Positions 50,232 to 60,375 of a stretch of DNA of 64,000 bases are shown piece by piece. The position numbers and the translations under genes were made by a program. Positions within the stretch are counted from its first letter, which is position 1. Each line of letters starts with the position of its first letter. Source of the DNA: Geodermatophilus dictyosporus (GTDB lineage: Bacteria; Actinomycetota; Actinomycetes; Mycobacteriales; Geodermatophilaceae); contig NZ_FOWQ01000007.1 in the NCBI RefSeq assembly GCF_900115505.1, forward strand, positions 62,001 to 126,000, written 5' to 3'. The notes beneath the pieces are model-generated. The model was not told the DNA's origin. It ran no database searches and saw nothing but the letters and a program-made list of their open reading frames with translations.

Positions 50232-50732
50232 ATGACCATCCGAACGACAACCCCGAACCTGCTCGACAACCCGCCGATCCCCGTGCAGGCCAGACTCGCC
50301 GCCGCATGGACCAGCCTCATGTTCCTCATCATTTACATCGACTACTTCCACCTCTACCAGCCTGGCGAAATCGACTCAATTCGCGGTGGCGTCATCTTCG
50401 AGTTCGACATCAGCGGGACATTGATGTCCACTTTCTTCGTGGTCATCGCGATCCCAGCCCTGATGATCATGCTCTCCATGACGCTGCCCGCCCGGGTGAA
50501 CCGCGCTACGAACCTCGTCGTTGCATCGCTGTACATCCCCGCCTGCGTGTTCAACGCGGCAGGGGCGACCTGGGACTACGCCTTTTACTACGCCCTCACT
50601 ATCGGAGTCGAGGTGCTGATCCTGGCCTTCATCCTCCGCTCCGCCTGGACCTGGCCACGCCGCACCGCATCACCGGCGACCCTGGCAGCCAGCCTCGACA
50701 GCGAGCCACTTCGCACGCCGCAGCAGGCATGA
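50232..50732 (+). CDS. DUF6326-like small membrane protein
   Basis: 166 aa. Four transmembrane segments (WTSLMFLIIYIDYFHLY, TFFVVIAIPALMIMLSM, LVVASLYIPACVFNAAG, YALTIGVEVLILAFILR). DUF6326-type proteins often sit beside TetR-controlled genes; function unknown. ATG 50232 has GAAGGAAG upstream; 96 bp after the oxidoreductase, probably co-transcribed. Confidence 0.8.
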   Translation: MTIRTTTPNLLDNPPIPVQARLAAAWTSLMFLIIYIDYFHLYQPGEIDSIRGGVIFEFDISGTLMSTFFVVIAIPALMIMLSMTLPARVNRATNLVVASLYIPACVFNAAGATWDYAFYYALTIGVEVLILAFILRSAWTWPRRTASPATLAASLDSEPLRTPQQA

Positions 50733-51199
50733 CTGCCCGCCCCGCGCCCGACCATCCTTCGCTCGCCCCACCCGCGGGCACGGTCACCTGCCTCAGCGTT
50801 CGCTGTTGAGCTCGGTCCGATCCCATCCCATCCCATCCGCCAGAACGGTCCCGGTCATGACCGAGGCGCACGAGCTCACAAGCGCTACGGCGACACCTCC
50901 GCCGTGCACCCTTGAGTCAGCGGTGCACTGGTGCATCGAGATGGGGGCGGAGCCGCAGAACGCCCGGTGGCGCACCGTGCTCGCCGGATCCGAGGAGGTC
51001 CACCAGCTGTACCGATCCTGGTCTGAGGACCCGTCACCGCCGACAGGTGGCCGGTGACGCCGGCCACCACCGCGTCGCGGCAGGATCCGGGCGCTCAGCC
51101 GGAACCCCACCCCGCGAGCGACCATCGGCAGAAGTGCTGGTCACGTGGGGTCTCCAGTCCCGGCCCACTGTGCCGGACCGCCCCCCGGTCGATCGTGCG
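50733..51199. other. Right end of the island, largely gene-free
   Basis: 467 bp before attR. A possible 66-residue ORF from ATG 50857 (HWCIEMGAEPQNARWRTVLA) is weak. ATCCC is repeated four times near 50820-50840. Nothing else recognised. Confidence 0.35.
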
Positions 51200-51243
51200 A
51201 GGCGGGGGTCAGGGGTTCGATCTCCCTCGTCTCCACTCCTCCC
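51200..51243 (+). other. attR: attR of the tRNA-Ala island
   Basis: 44 bp matching the tRNA-Ala 3' end and eight following bases at 41 of 44 positions. Differences lie in the T-arm region (TC changed to CT) and one upstream base. It is not a functional tRNA; the 5' half is absent. Confidence 0.87.
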
Positions 51244-51413
51244 GCACGGCACCCGACCTGCGGTCCTCCGGTCCCGATCGCCGGCGGTGCGGCGGAGTGC
51301 CGCAGCTCGTGCGGCGGTCCCGGACGACACTCGGTGAGCGTCCGTCCCGAGGATGGTGTACGCAGCGGTCACGGCCGCCTACGGTGCGCTGACAACCGTC
51401 CGTGGGAGGCCCC

Positions 51414-52415
51414 GTGTACATCCGCCCCGCTCTCGTCCCTCTGTCGGCCGTGGCCGCCCTGGCGCTCCTGCTGTCCGGCTGCGCCGGCTCGGACGGGGAC
51501 GCCGGTGGGACCGCCGAGGGCGCCGAGCGGGTCTCGCCGCTGTCGGAGTACCTCGACGCGGTGTACGGCGGCGAGCTCTCCCCCGAGGAGCAGGAGCGCC
51601 AGTTCGCCGAGGAGCAGGCCCGGATCGAGGAACTCGTCGCGCAGTGCATGCAGGACCAGGGCTTCGAGTACACGCCCAACACGGCCTCGGGCACGTTCGT
51701 CTCCGGCGGCGAGAGCGAGTGGGAACCGGACGACCGGGACTGGGTGGCCCAGTACGGCTACGGCGCGGTCACGTCGCCGTTCACCGAGGAGCCGGTGCCG
51801 GAGGAGGAGTTCGTCGACCCCAACGCCGACTACGTGGCGAGCCTGTCGGAGTCGGAGCAGACGGCCTTCTACGAGGCGCTGCACGGCCCGGTGCCCGACG
51901 AGGACGAGCTCGCCGAGGACGGCTCCTACGAGTACGACTGGACGACCGCCGGCTGCCAGGGCGCCGCCCAGCACGAGGTCGCCGGTGAGGACCCCTCGCA
52001 GTCCGAGGAGTTCGAGCCCCTGTTCGAGGCCATCGACGAGCTCTACACCAGCACCGCGTCGTGGCCGGGCATGGCGGAGCTCGACGGCGAGTGGGCCGCG
52101 TGCATGGACGCCGCCGGTCACGGGGGTCACGCCACCCAGATGGACGCGCAGAACTCCGTCTACGAGGAGATGAACGAGATCTACGAGAGCGTCGGCACGT
52201 CGGAGGACGGCGTGCCGACCGGTGAGCCCGACCAGGCCGCGCTCGACGCGCTGGCCGAGCGGGAGGTCGAGCTGGCCCTGGCCGACCTCGACTGCCGCGA
52301 GGAGGTCGACTACCGCGACCGCTCCGCCGAGATCACCCGCGAGGTCGAGCAGCAGTTCATCGACGACCACCAGGCGGAGCTGGACGCGCTGGTCGCCGCG
52401 GCCGAGCGGGACTGA
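51414..52415 (+). CDS. Acidic lipoprotein, unknown function
   Basis: About 333 aa. Lipoprotein signal with lipobox LLSGC at about residue 22. The mature part is strongly acidic (many Glu/Asp, DELAEDGSYEYDWTTAGCQG) with several Cys that may pair. No family with known function recognised. GTG 51414 has GGGAGG 4 bases upstream. Two bases before the adaptor gene, so in one operon with the export system and probably its extracellular component (inference). Confidence 0.8.
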   Translation: MYIRPALVPLSAVAALALLLSGCAGSDGDAGGTAEGAERVSPLSEYLDAVYGGELSPEEQERQFAEEQARIEELVAQCMQDQGFEYTPNTASGTFVSGGESEWEPDDRDWVAQYGYGAVTSPFTEEPVPEEEFVDPNADYVASLSESEQTAFYEALHGPVPDEDELAEDGSYEYDWTTAGCQGAAQHEVAGEDPSQSEEFEPLFEAIDELYTSTASWPGMAELDGEWAACMDAAGHGGHATQMDAQNSVYEEMNEIYESVGTSEDGVPTGEPDQAALDALAEREVELALADLDCREEVDYRDRSAEITREVEQQFIDDHQAELDALVAAAERD

Positions 52416-52417
52416 CG

Positions 52418-53958
52418 GTGGCCGGACCGGACGAGCAGTCCCCCGGTCCACCGGCCGCGACCGGGGGGGAGCCCTCCCGGTGGTCGGCCTGGCTCGCGCT
52501 GCTCCACCGCAACCGCCCGCTGTGGGTCACCGCCGCGGTGGCGGTCGTCGCACTGGTCGCGGGACTGCTGGCCGGCCGGTTCCTGGTCGCACCGGACACC
52601 GCCGGGGACGAGGCGCCCGCCCCGGGTCTGGTGAGCGTGCCGGTGGCCTTCGGACCGCTGAGCAACGACGTCACCATCCGGGGCGAGGTCGGGTACGCCG
52701 ACTCCGTCGAGGTCACCATCGACACCTCCGCCATCTCCGGTCCCGCGGTGGTGACCGGCCAGGTGCCGGAGGTCGGCTCCGAGCTCGACCCGCTGGAGGT
52801 CGCCCTCGAGATCGCCGGCCGCCCGGTCGTCGTGCTGCCCGGGGAGCTGCCGGCCTACCGGACCCTGCGCGTCGGGGTCTCCGGACCCGACGTCGTCCAG
52901 TTCAAGGAGGCCGTGCGCGCCGTCGGCCTGGACGCCGGCGACCCGGCCAGCGACGTCTTCGACCAGACCGCCGCGGCAGCGGTCACCGCGCTGTACGCCC
53001 AGGCCGGCTACCCGGCACCGGCTCCCGAGGAGGGCGCCGAGGACGGCGTGCTCGGAGCGCAGGACGCCGTGCGGAACGCCGAGCAGACGGTCGCGGCCGC
53101 GCAGGCCGAGCTGACCAGCGCCCGGAGCGGCCCGTCGGCCGTCGACGTCCGGGAGGCGGACAACGCCGTCGCCAGTGCCCAGCGCGCACTGGACGCCGCG
53201 CTCGCGGCCACCCCCGACGACAGGCAGACGATCGGGGACCTGCGGGACACCCTGGCCCTCGCCCAGCTGCGGCGCCAGGAGCTCGACGCCCCGGCCGACA
53301 CCACGTCGCAGCGTGCCCAGCTGACCGCCGCGCAGGAGCAGCTCGCCCAGGCACGCGAGGAGCTGACCCGGGCGCGCGAGGCCGCCCTCCCGGCACTGCC
53401 CGCCGGTGAGGTCCTCTACCTCACGCAGCTCCCGCGCCGGGTGGACGCGGTGGAGGCGCGCCGCGGCGCGGTCCTCGACGGTGCGGCGATGACCGTGTCG
53501 GGAGCCACCCTCAGCCTGTCGGGCACCGTGGCCGTCGCGGACGCCCGGCTGCTCACGGCAGGGATGACGGCGGCCTTCGAGCTGCCCGACGGCACCGAGC
53601 ACCCCGCCACGATCACCGAGGTCACGCCGGGCGAGGGCGAGGAGGCACGGTGGACCGTGCAGCTGGAGCCCGCCCCGCTCTCACCCGAGCAGGTCACCGA
53701 GCTGCAGGGCGCCAACGTGCGGGTCGGCATCCCGGTGGGTGCGACGGACGGCGACGTGCTGTCCGTGCCCCTGGCCGCGCTGAGCGCCGGCCCCGGCGGG
53801 GAGTCCCGCGTCGAGGTGGTCGAGGGGGACCCCCGCGACGGCGCCCGCGCCGAGACCCGCGTGGTCGTGGTCGAGACCGGGCTGGCCGCCGACGGCGCCG
53901 TCGAGGTCCGCCCCGTGGAGGGCGACCTCGCCGAGGACGACCTCGTGGTGGTCGGCCG

Positions 53959-53962
<4 letters not shown>
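52418..53962 (+). CDS. Membrane-fusion-type adaptor with peptidoglycan-binding domain
   Basis: 514 aa. One helix near residues 34-56 (LWVTAAVAVVALVAGLLAGR), then a HlyD/MacA-like periplasmic region, a peptidoglycan-binding_1 domain (about 145-195: RTLRVGVSGPDVVQFKEAVR), a coiled-coil hairpin (about 210-325) and a beta-barrel C-terminus. Actinobacterial efflux adaptors of this kind join an ABC pump to the cell wall. GTG 52418; its stop overlaps the ATPase start (GTGA). Confidence 0.87.
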
Positions 53963-54698
<736 letters not shown>

Positions 54699-54702
<4 letters not shown>

Positions 54703-56036
54703 CCGGTCCGGCCACCCCGCCCTCCCGCACCCGGCGCCTGCCCCGGCCCCACCGGCCGGCTCGGCTGCGCCGGCCCCGGCGGCCGGTCGCCACGCCCGTC
54801 AGCCGGCCGGTCGCGCCGGCCGACCGGTTCCGCTTCCCCGACCTGCTCGGCGAGGCCACCGCGGACATCGGCTCCCGGCCCGGGCGACTGGTGATGACGA
54901 TCGTCGGCACCGTGCTGGGCATCACCGCGCTGGTCGCCACCATCGGCCTCGCCCAAACCACCGCCGCCCAGATCGCCCGCCAGTTCGACGCCAACGCCGT
55001 CACCCAGCTCGTCGTCACCCCGAGGACCGCGAGCACCGGCGGCGGGACGGCCGTCGCCGCGACGGCGCTGCCCTGGGACGCCGTCCCCCGGCTGGAGCGG
55101 CTGGCCGGGATCGAGTCGGCGGCCCTGCTCGCGGAGGTGCCGCTGCCCGAGGCGGTCGTCACGGCGGTGCCGGTGAACGACCCGTCGCAGCCGCCGAGCG
55201 CGCCTCCGCCGGTCTACGCGGCCTCCGACGAGCTGCTCGACACCCTGGGCGGGCAGTTGTCCACCGGACGGTTCTTCGACGCCGGACACGACCTGCGGGC
55301 CGACCGGGTGGCGGTCCTGGGCGCCCGGGCCGCCGAGCGTCTCGGCGTGCTGCGGGTCGACACCCAGCCCTCGGTGTTCATCGACGGCGTCGCCTACGCC
55401 GTGGTGGGCGTGGTCGCCTCGGTCGACGCCCGGGCGGAGCTGCTGGGCGCGGTCATCCTCCCGACCGGGACGGCCCGTGCCGACTTCGGCCTGCCCGCTC
55501 CCGGCGACGCCCAGGCCCGCATCGCGATCGGGGCCGGCCCGCAGCTGCGCACCCAGGCCGCGCTGGCGCTGGCCCCCGACGACCCGGAGAGCCTGGAGGT
55601 CAACGCCCCGGACGGCCGGTCCGAGCTCGGGCGCGACGTGCAGGCCGACGTGAACGAGGTGTTCGTCGTCCTGTCGGTGATCGTGCTGCTCGCCGGCGGG
55701 GTCGGCATCGCCAACGTGACCACGCTGTCGGTCGTGGAACGGGTCGGGGAGATCGGCCTGCGCCGGGCGATCGGCGCCACCGGGCGCCAGATCGCCGGGC
55801 AGTTCGTCGCCGAGTCGGTCGTCGTCGGTCTCCTCGGCGGCCTCATCGGCTCGGCGCTGGGCGTGTTCACGGTCGTCGGCATCTCCGTGGTGCGGGACTG
55901 GACGCCCGTGGTCGACCCCTGGATCGCCCTGGGCGGCGCGCTGCTCGGTGCCGTCGTCGGCCTGGTGGCCGGCGGCCTCCCGGCGCGCCGCGCGGCCAGG
56001 ATCGAGCCGGTCGACGCCCTCCGCGGAGGCACCTGA
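54699..56036 (+). CDS. ABC transporter permease, FtsX/MacB family
   Basis: 445 aa. A basic Pro/Arg-rich N-tail, first helix near residue 66 (VMTIVGTVLGITALVATIGL), a large extracytoplasmic MacB-core domain (about 90-310), then three helices with the FtsX signature VGEIGLRRAIGATGRQI. Works as a mechanotransmission pump with the ATPase and adaptor; substrate unknown. Terminator follows at 56069. Confidence 0.92.
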
Positions 56037-56068
56037 CCGCCGCCCGGGGGCCTCGACCCGGCCGGTCC

Positions 56069-56101
56069 GACCCGCCCGGCCCGGACCGTGCCGGGCGGGT
56101 C
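56069..56101. terminator. Bidirectional terminator between permease and GGDEF-EAL genes
   Basis: Perfect 12-bp stem (56069-56080 with 56090-56101), 9-base loop, between convergent genes. Confidence 0.75.
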
Positions 56102-58394
56102 AGGCCGGCAGCGGCGCGGTGCGGCCCGCGCGGGCGCGCAGCCAGCCGATCAGGTCGGCGGGCGGCAGCGGCCGGCTCAGGTGGTAGCCCTGGACCTGGT
56201 CGCAGCCGAGGTCGGCCAGCGCGTCCACGGTGGCCTGGTCCTCCGCGCCCTCGGCGACCAGCCGCAGCCCCAGCGCGTGGGACAGCTGCAGCGTCGAGGT
56301 CACGATCGCCTGGTTGCGGGGGCTCTCGACCATGGTGCCGACGAACGCCCGGTCCAGCTTCAGCTCGGTGACCGGCAGCTCGGCGAGGTAGGCGAGGCTG
56401 GAGTAGCCGGTGCCGTAGTCGTCGATGGCGATGCCCACCCCGGCGTCCCGGAGCCGCCGCAGCACGGCCACCGCGCGCTCGCGGTCCTCCATGAGCAGGC
56501 TCTCGGTGACCTCCAGGACCAGCGCCGACGCCGGCAGCCCGTGCACCCGCAGGCGGGCGGCGACCTCGTCGGGGAACCGCTCGTCGACCAGGTTCGAGGG
56601 GCTGACGTTGACCGCGACCTCCAGCGGGTGGCCGTCGTCGGCCCAGGCCCGGGTCTGCGCCAGCGCCAGGTCCAGCACGGCGACGGTCAGCTCGCCCATC
56701 AGCCCGGAGGACTCGGCGACGTCGATGAAGGCGTCGGGGTAGAGCAGCCCGCGCTGCGGGTGCTGCCAGCGCACCAGCGCCTCCACGCCCGCCACCGCGT
56801 CGCCGCCCAGGTGCAGCTTGGGCTGGTAGTGCAGCACCAGCTCACCCCGGCCGAAGGCGGCGCGCAGCTGCTCGGCGAGCTCGAGGCGGTGCCGGCCCTG
56901 GCCGTCGCGCGCCTCGTCGTAGAGCGCGACGCCGGTCCGGTGCCGCTTGGCTGTGTACATCGCGAGGTCGGCCATCTGCAGCAGCTCCTCGGCGGAGCCG
57001 GCCTGCGCGGGTCCGACCGCGACGCCCAGGCTGGCGTCCACGGTCAGGTCCATGGCGCCGGCGGGGAACGGCTCCCGCAGTCGGTCGCGCAGCCGCTCGG
57101 CGAGGGCGAGGGCGCCGTCGGCGTCGGTGTCCCGGGCGACGACGACGAACTCGTCGCCGCCGAGCCGGGCCAGGACGTCGGTCGCGCGCAGGTCGGCGGC
57201 CAGCCGCGGGCCCACCTGGCGCAGCAGGGCGTCGCCGGCGGCGTGCCCGAGCGCGTCGTTGATCTCCTTGAACCGGTCGAGGTCGACCAGCAGCACGGCC
57301 ACCTCGGCGCCGGCGGTCAGCTCGTCGTCCAGGTGTGCCAGCGCCTCGTAGACGCCGCGCCGGTTGACCAGGCCGGTGAGCTCGTCGGTGCGGGCCTGGC
57401 GGCGGCTGTCGGCCAGGGCGCTCACGTCGCGCACGGTGAGGGCGGTGCGGGCCAGCGCGGCCAGGACCGCGCCGAGGGCCAGCCAGCCGGCCAGCGGCTC
57501 GCCGGTGTCGAGGTAGCCGTGCAGCAGGAGCGCCAGCGCGCCGAGCGCGCACGCCCCGGGCAGCACCAGCGTCACCGCGCCGTGGGGGCGCCGGGCGGGC
57601 TCCTCGGCGGGGCGGCGGCCGGCCGCGGCGCCGAAGCAGGCGAACGCCAGCGCCCAGCCGAGGTCCACGGGGCCGCCGTCGACGTAGGTGCCCGCGGCGA
57701 GCTGGAAGGCGTAGACGGTGTCGACGACGGCGAACAGGCCGACGCCGCCCGACAGCCACCACCACGCCGCGCCCGCCCCGCGGCCGGTGACCGCGATGCC
57801 GCCGGCGACCAGGGTGAGCAGCGCCAGGTCGGCCACCGGGTAGGCGAGGCTGACCAGCACCACGGCGACGTCGCCGTCGGCGGAGCGGACGGCGGCACCC
57901 AGCGCGAACGCGGCACCCAGGGCGGCGACGGTGAGCCCGACGACGAGCCCGTCGAGCCAGGTGCTGGCGGTCAGCCGGGACAGCCGGTCGCGCAGCATCC
58001 ACACCAGCGCGGTGTAGGCGAACGGGTAGAACAGCACCCAGCCGAGGTCCTGCCACGCCGGGTAGGGGATGACCGCCATCTGCTGGTAGTGCAGGAGGTA
58101 GGCGAGGTTGCCGCCCTCGAAGGCGCACATCCCGAGCGCGAAGGCCGTCCAGGCCCGGCGGTCGGTCGGGGAGGCGACGGCCCGGCAGAACACGACGCCG
58201 ATGACGGCGACCAGGAACACGTGCTGGCACCAGCCGTCGAGCAGGGTCGAGATGCCCGTGGACGAGCGCACGCCGGGCACCAGCGACACCAGGTAGGGGA
58301 CGCCGGTGACGGCGGCGACCACCTGCAGCGCACGGCTGAGGGCCGCGAGGGGGACCCGGGACCGGGTCGGGGGGGTGGTCTCGTCGTGGTGCAC
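56100..58394 (-). CDS. Membrane-bound GGDEF-EAL cyclic-di-GMP protein
   Basis: About 764 aa from GTG 58394 (start uncertain; up to 58553 is open). N-terminal membrane region of about eight to ten helices, then GGDEF (RLGGDEFVVVA) with inhibitory site RATD five residues upstream, then EAL (GVEALVRWQHP, IDDYGTGYSSLAYL). All signature residues of both domains look intact, so synthesis and hydrolysis of c-di-GMP are both possible. Convergent with the export operon; occupies the position between tRNA-Ala and ppiA. Confidence 0.9.
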   Translation of the reverse strand: MHHDETTPPTRSRVPLAALSRALQVVAAVTGVPYLVSLVPGVRSSTGISTLLDGWCQHVFLVAVIGVVFCRAVASPTDRRAWTAFALGMCAFEGGNLAYLLHYQQMAVIPYPAWQDLGWVLFYPFAYTALVWMLRDRLSRLTASTWLDGLVVGLTVAALGAAFALGAAVRSADGDVAVVLVSLAYPVADLALLTLVAGGIAVTGRGAGAAWWWLSGGVGLFAVVDTVYAFQLAAGTYVDGGPVDLGWALAFACFGAAAGRRPAEEPARRPHGAVTLVLPGACALGALALLLHGYLDTGEPLAGWLALGAVLAALARTALTVRDVSALADSRRQARTDELTGLVNRRGVYEALAHLDDELTAGAEVAVLLVDLDRFKEINDALGHAAGDALLRQVGPRLAADLRATDVLARLGGDEFVVVARDTDADGALALAERLRDRLREPFPAGAMDLTVDASLGVAVGPAQAGSAEELLQMADLAMYTAKRHRTGVALYDEARDGQGRHRLELAEQLRAAFGRGELVLHYQPKLHLGGDAVAGVEALVRWQHPQRGLLYPDAFIDVAESSGLMGELTVAVLDLALAQTRAWADDGHPLEVAVNVSPSNLVDERFPDEVAARLRVHGLPASALVLEVTESLLMEDRERAVAVLRRLRDAGVGIAIDDYGTGYSSLAYLAELPVTELKLDRAFVGTMVESPRNQAIVTSTLQLSHALGLRLVAEGAEDQATVDALADLGCDQVQGYHLSRPLPPADLIGWLRARAGRTAPLPA

Positions 58395-58531
58395 GGGACC
58401 GGCATCGGCGTCCCCGCGGGGCTCCTCGAGCCGGCCGGCCGCGAGACCACCCCTCCGGGGGGCACCGGCCGGTCGCGGCCGCTCCCTCGTCCCCCGGGAC
58501 CGCCCGGCGGGAGGGTGGGAGAGTGGGCGTC

Positions 58532-59065
58532 GTGACTGAAGCGACCCCCGCACGCCGTGCCGTGCTGCACACCAACCACGGCGACATCACCGTCGACCTG
58601 TTCCCCGACCACGCGCCCAAGACGGTTGCCAACTTCGCGGACCTGGCCGAGGGACGCCGTGAGTGGACCCACCCGCGCACGCGCGAGAAGACCACCGACC
58701 GCCTCTACGACGGCACCGTCTTCCACCGGATCATCGACGGCTTCATGATCCAGGGCGGCGACCCGCTCGGGCAGGGCATCGGCGGCCCCGGCTACCAGTT
58801 CGGCGACGAGATCCACCCCGAGCTGGCCTTCACCCGGCCCTACCTGCTCGCGATGGCCAACGCCGGCCCGGGCACCAACGGCTCGCAGTTCTTCATCACC
58901 GTCGCCCCCACCCCGTGGCTGACCGGCAAGCACACGATCTTCGGCGAGGTCGCCGACCAGGCCAGCCGCGAGGTCGTCGACCGGCTCGGCAAGGTGCCCA
59001 CCGCCCGCGGTGACCGGCCGGTGGAGGACGTCGTCCTGCAGTCGGTCGAGGTGCAGCGCAGCTGA
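58532..59065 (+). CDS. ppiA: Peptidyl-prolyl cis-trans isomerase, cyclophilin type
   Basis: About 177 aa. Cyclophilin with LHTNHGDITVDLFPDHAPKT, catalytic VFHRIIDGFMIQGGDP and NAGPGTNGSQFFITV. Cytoplasmic form, no signal peptide. GTG 58532 is preferred; GTG 58523 is possible. Resumes the conserved origin-region order (Rv0009-like). Confidence 0.95.
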   Translation: MTEATPARRAVLHTNHGDITVDLFPDHAPKTVANFADLAEGRREWTHPRTREKTTDRLYDGTVFHRIIDGFMIQGGDPLGQGIGGPGYQFGDEIHPELAFTRPYLLAMANAGPGTNGSQFFITVAPTPWLTGKHTIFGEVADQASREVVDRLGKVPTARGDRPVEDVVLQSVEVQRS

Positions 59066-59109
59066 CCGCCTCGCCGTCCGACGGGGGCACCGGCGACGTC
59101 CCGGCGCCG

Positions 59110-59964
59110 GTGCCCCCGCCGGCCACCTGCTACCGCCACCCGGACCGGCCGACCGGCATCCGCTGCACGCGCTGCGACCGGCCGATCTGCCCCGAGTGCA
59201 TGATCCCGGCCTCGGTCGGCTTCCAGTGCCCCGACGACGTCCGCGCGGGCAACGCCGGCGTCCGCGCGGCCCGCCCGGTCCCGCGCTGGACCGCCGCCCG
59301 CCGCCGGTTCGGCCCGGTCACCGCCGCCCTGGTCGCGGTCAACGTCGCCGTCTTCGTCGTCACGGCCGTCTCGGCGGTCTCGGTGGGCAACCCGCCGCTG
59401 GACAACTGGCGCTCGCCGGTGTTCGCGGAGTTCTCCCAGATCCCGGTCCAGGTCGTCCTCGGCGAGGACTGGCGGCTGCTCACCGCGGCGTTCCTGCACA
59501 TCGGGATCACCCACCTGCTGCTGAACGTGCTCAGCCTGCTGGTGTTCGGCCCCGAGCTCGAGCGCCGCCTCGGGTGGGCGCGCTACCTCGCCGTCTACCT
59601 GCTCTCCGCCCTCGGCGGCGCGGTGGTCATCCAGCTGTTCGGCGAGCCCGGACGCGCCGTGGCCGGTGCCTCCGCGGCCCTCTACGGCCTCCTGGGCGCC
59701 CTGGGCGTGCTCATGCTGGCCGCGCGGCAGGACCTGCGCGGGCTGCTCACCCTGCTGGCCATCAACGTCGTCATCAGCTTCCTGCCCGGCGTCTCGCTGC
59801 TCGGACACCTCGGCGGGCTGGTCGCCGGCGTCCTGGCCACCGGCCTGCTGGTGCTCACCCGGCGGCGCGGGTGGGGGCAGGCGGCCGGCCTGGTCGCGCT
59901 GGCCGCCGTCCTGCTCGTCCTGGCCCTCGCCGTGCCGACCCCCGTGGCGGGCCTCGGCCTGTAG
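59110..59964 (+). CDS. Rhomboid family intramembrane serine protease
   Basis: 284 aa. N-terminal zinc-binding-like segment CYRHPDRPTGIRCTRCDRPI with CxxC pairs, then six helices with catalytic Ser in GASAALYG (GxSx) and His in LLGHLGGLVAG. Cleaves membrane-protein substrates; targets unknown. GTG 59110 precedes the Cys motif. Ends 3 bp before the convergent PH-domain gene. Confidence 0.92.
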   Translation: MPPPATCYRHPDRPTGIRCTRCDRPICPECMIPASVGFQCPDDVRAGNAGVRAARPVPRWTAARRRFGPVTAALVAVNVAVFVVTAVSAVSVGNPPLDNWRSPVFAEFSQIPVQVVLGEDWRLLTAAFLHIGITHLLLNVLSLLVFGPELERRLGWARYLAVYLLSALGGAVVIQLFGEPGRAVAGASAALYGLLGALGVLMLAARQDLRGLLTLLAINVVISFLPGVSLLGHLGGLVAGVLATGLLVLTRRRGWGQAAGLVALAAVLLVLALAVPTPVAGLGL

Positions 59965-59967
59965 CCG

Positions 59968-60375
59968 TCAGCCCGGGCGCAGGTCCTCCAGCGCCCGGGC
60001 GACGGCGGCCGGGTCGGTGCCGAGGTCGCGGCGGCCCAGCAGCACCAGCGTGCCGTCGTCGTCCGGGCCGCCGGCCGTGTCGAGCTCCAGCAGCCGCGAG
60101 CGCACCCCCAGCCGCCGCGTCGTGCGCAGCCGCACCCGCAGCACCGGCCAGGGCAGGCGGGTGCGGCCGCCCAGCGTGCGCACCTCCACGCCCGCGGCGT
60201 CGGCCCACAGCCGCGGGCGGAGGACGACGTCCCGGGCGGCCAGCGCCAGGAGCAGCGCGGCCGCCCCGCCGACCAGCACCCGGCCGACCGCGTCGAGGCC
60301 CAGGGCGGCCAGCGCGAGCAGCACACCCCCGAGCGCCAGGGTGACCGTCTCCGCCGTCCGCGCCGTCCACTGCAC
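59968..60375 (-). CDS. PH domain-containing membrane protein
   Basis: About 135 aa. Two hydrophobic segments (ETVTLALGGVLLALAALGL, VLVGGAAALLLALAA), then a bacterial PH-like domain with LLELDTAGGPDDDG and GRRDLGTDPAAVARAL. GTG 60375 is chosen because VQWTARTAE aligns with the start of the mycobacterial homologue Rv0010c as I recall it; ATG 60420 would extend into the DnaA-box cluster. Function unknown. Confidence 0.82.
   Translation of the reverse strand: MQWTARTAETVTLALGGVLLALAALGLDAVGRVLVGGAAALLLALAARDVVLRPRLWADAAGVEVRTLGGRTRLPWPVLRVRLRTTRRLGVRSRLLELDTAGGPDDDGTLVLLGRRDLGTDPAAVARALEDLRPG

Larger units (their letters stand above)
35307..51243. mobile_element. Decayed integrative element in tRNA-Ala (about 15.9 kb)
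   Basis: Bounded by tRNA-Ala-derived direct repeats. It contains an integrase remnant, an excisionase-like HTH gene, the 3' end of a MobF relaxase gene, and cargo (serine hydrolase, monooxygenase, alpha/beta hydrolase, SDR fragment, AraC, CHAT protein, DHFR-like, TetR, quinone-oxidoreductase-like genes). Base composition is visibly less GC-rich near 42.9-45 and 46.9-48 kb. It interrupts the conserved tRNA-Ala to ppiA order. With integrase and relaxase both broken it should not move by itself. Confidence 0.87.

Noticed and set aside
50857-51057. 66-residue ORF opening MTEAHELTSAT
   Set aside because: No ribosome site and no recognised family; kept only as a note in the island-end entry.
51200-51243. 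Second tRNA-Ala gene
   Set aside because: Only the 3' half is present and the T-arm is altered, so it is the right attachment repeat.
58395-58553. N-terminal extension of the GGDEF-EAL protein to GTG 58553
   Set aside because: It would overlap the ppiA start and adds Arg/Pro-rich sequence without domain character.
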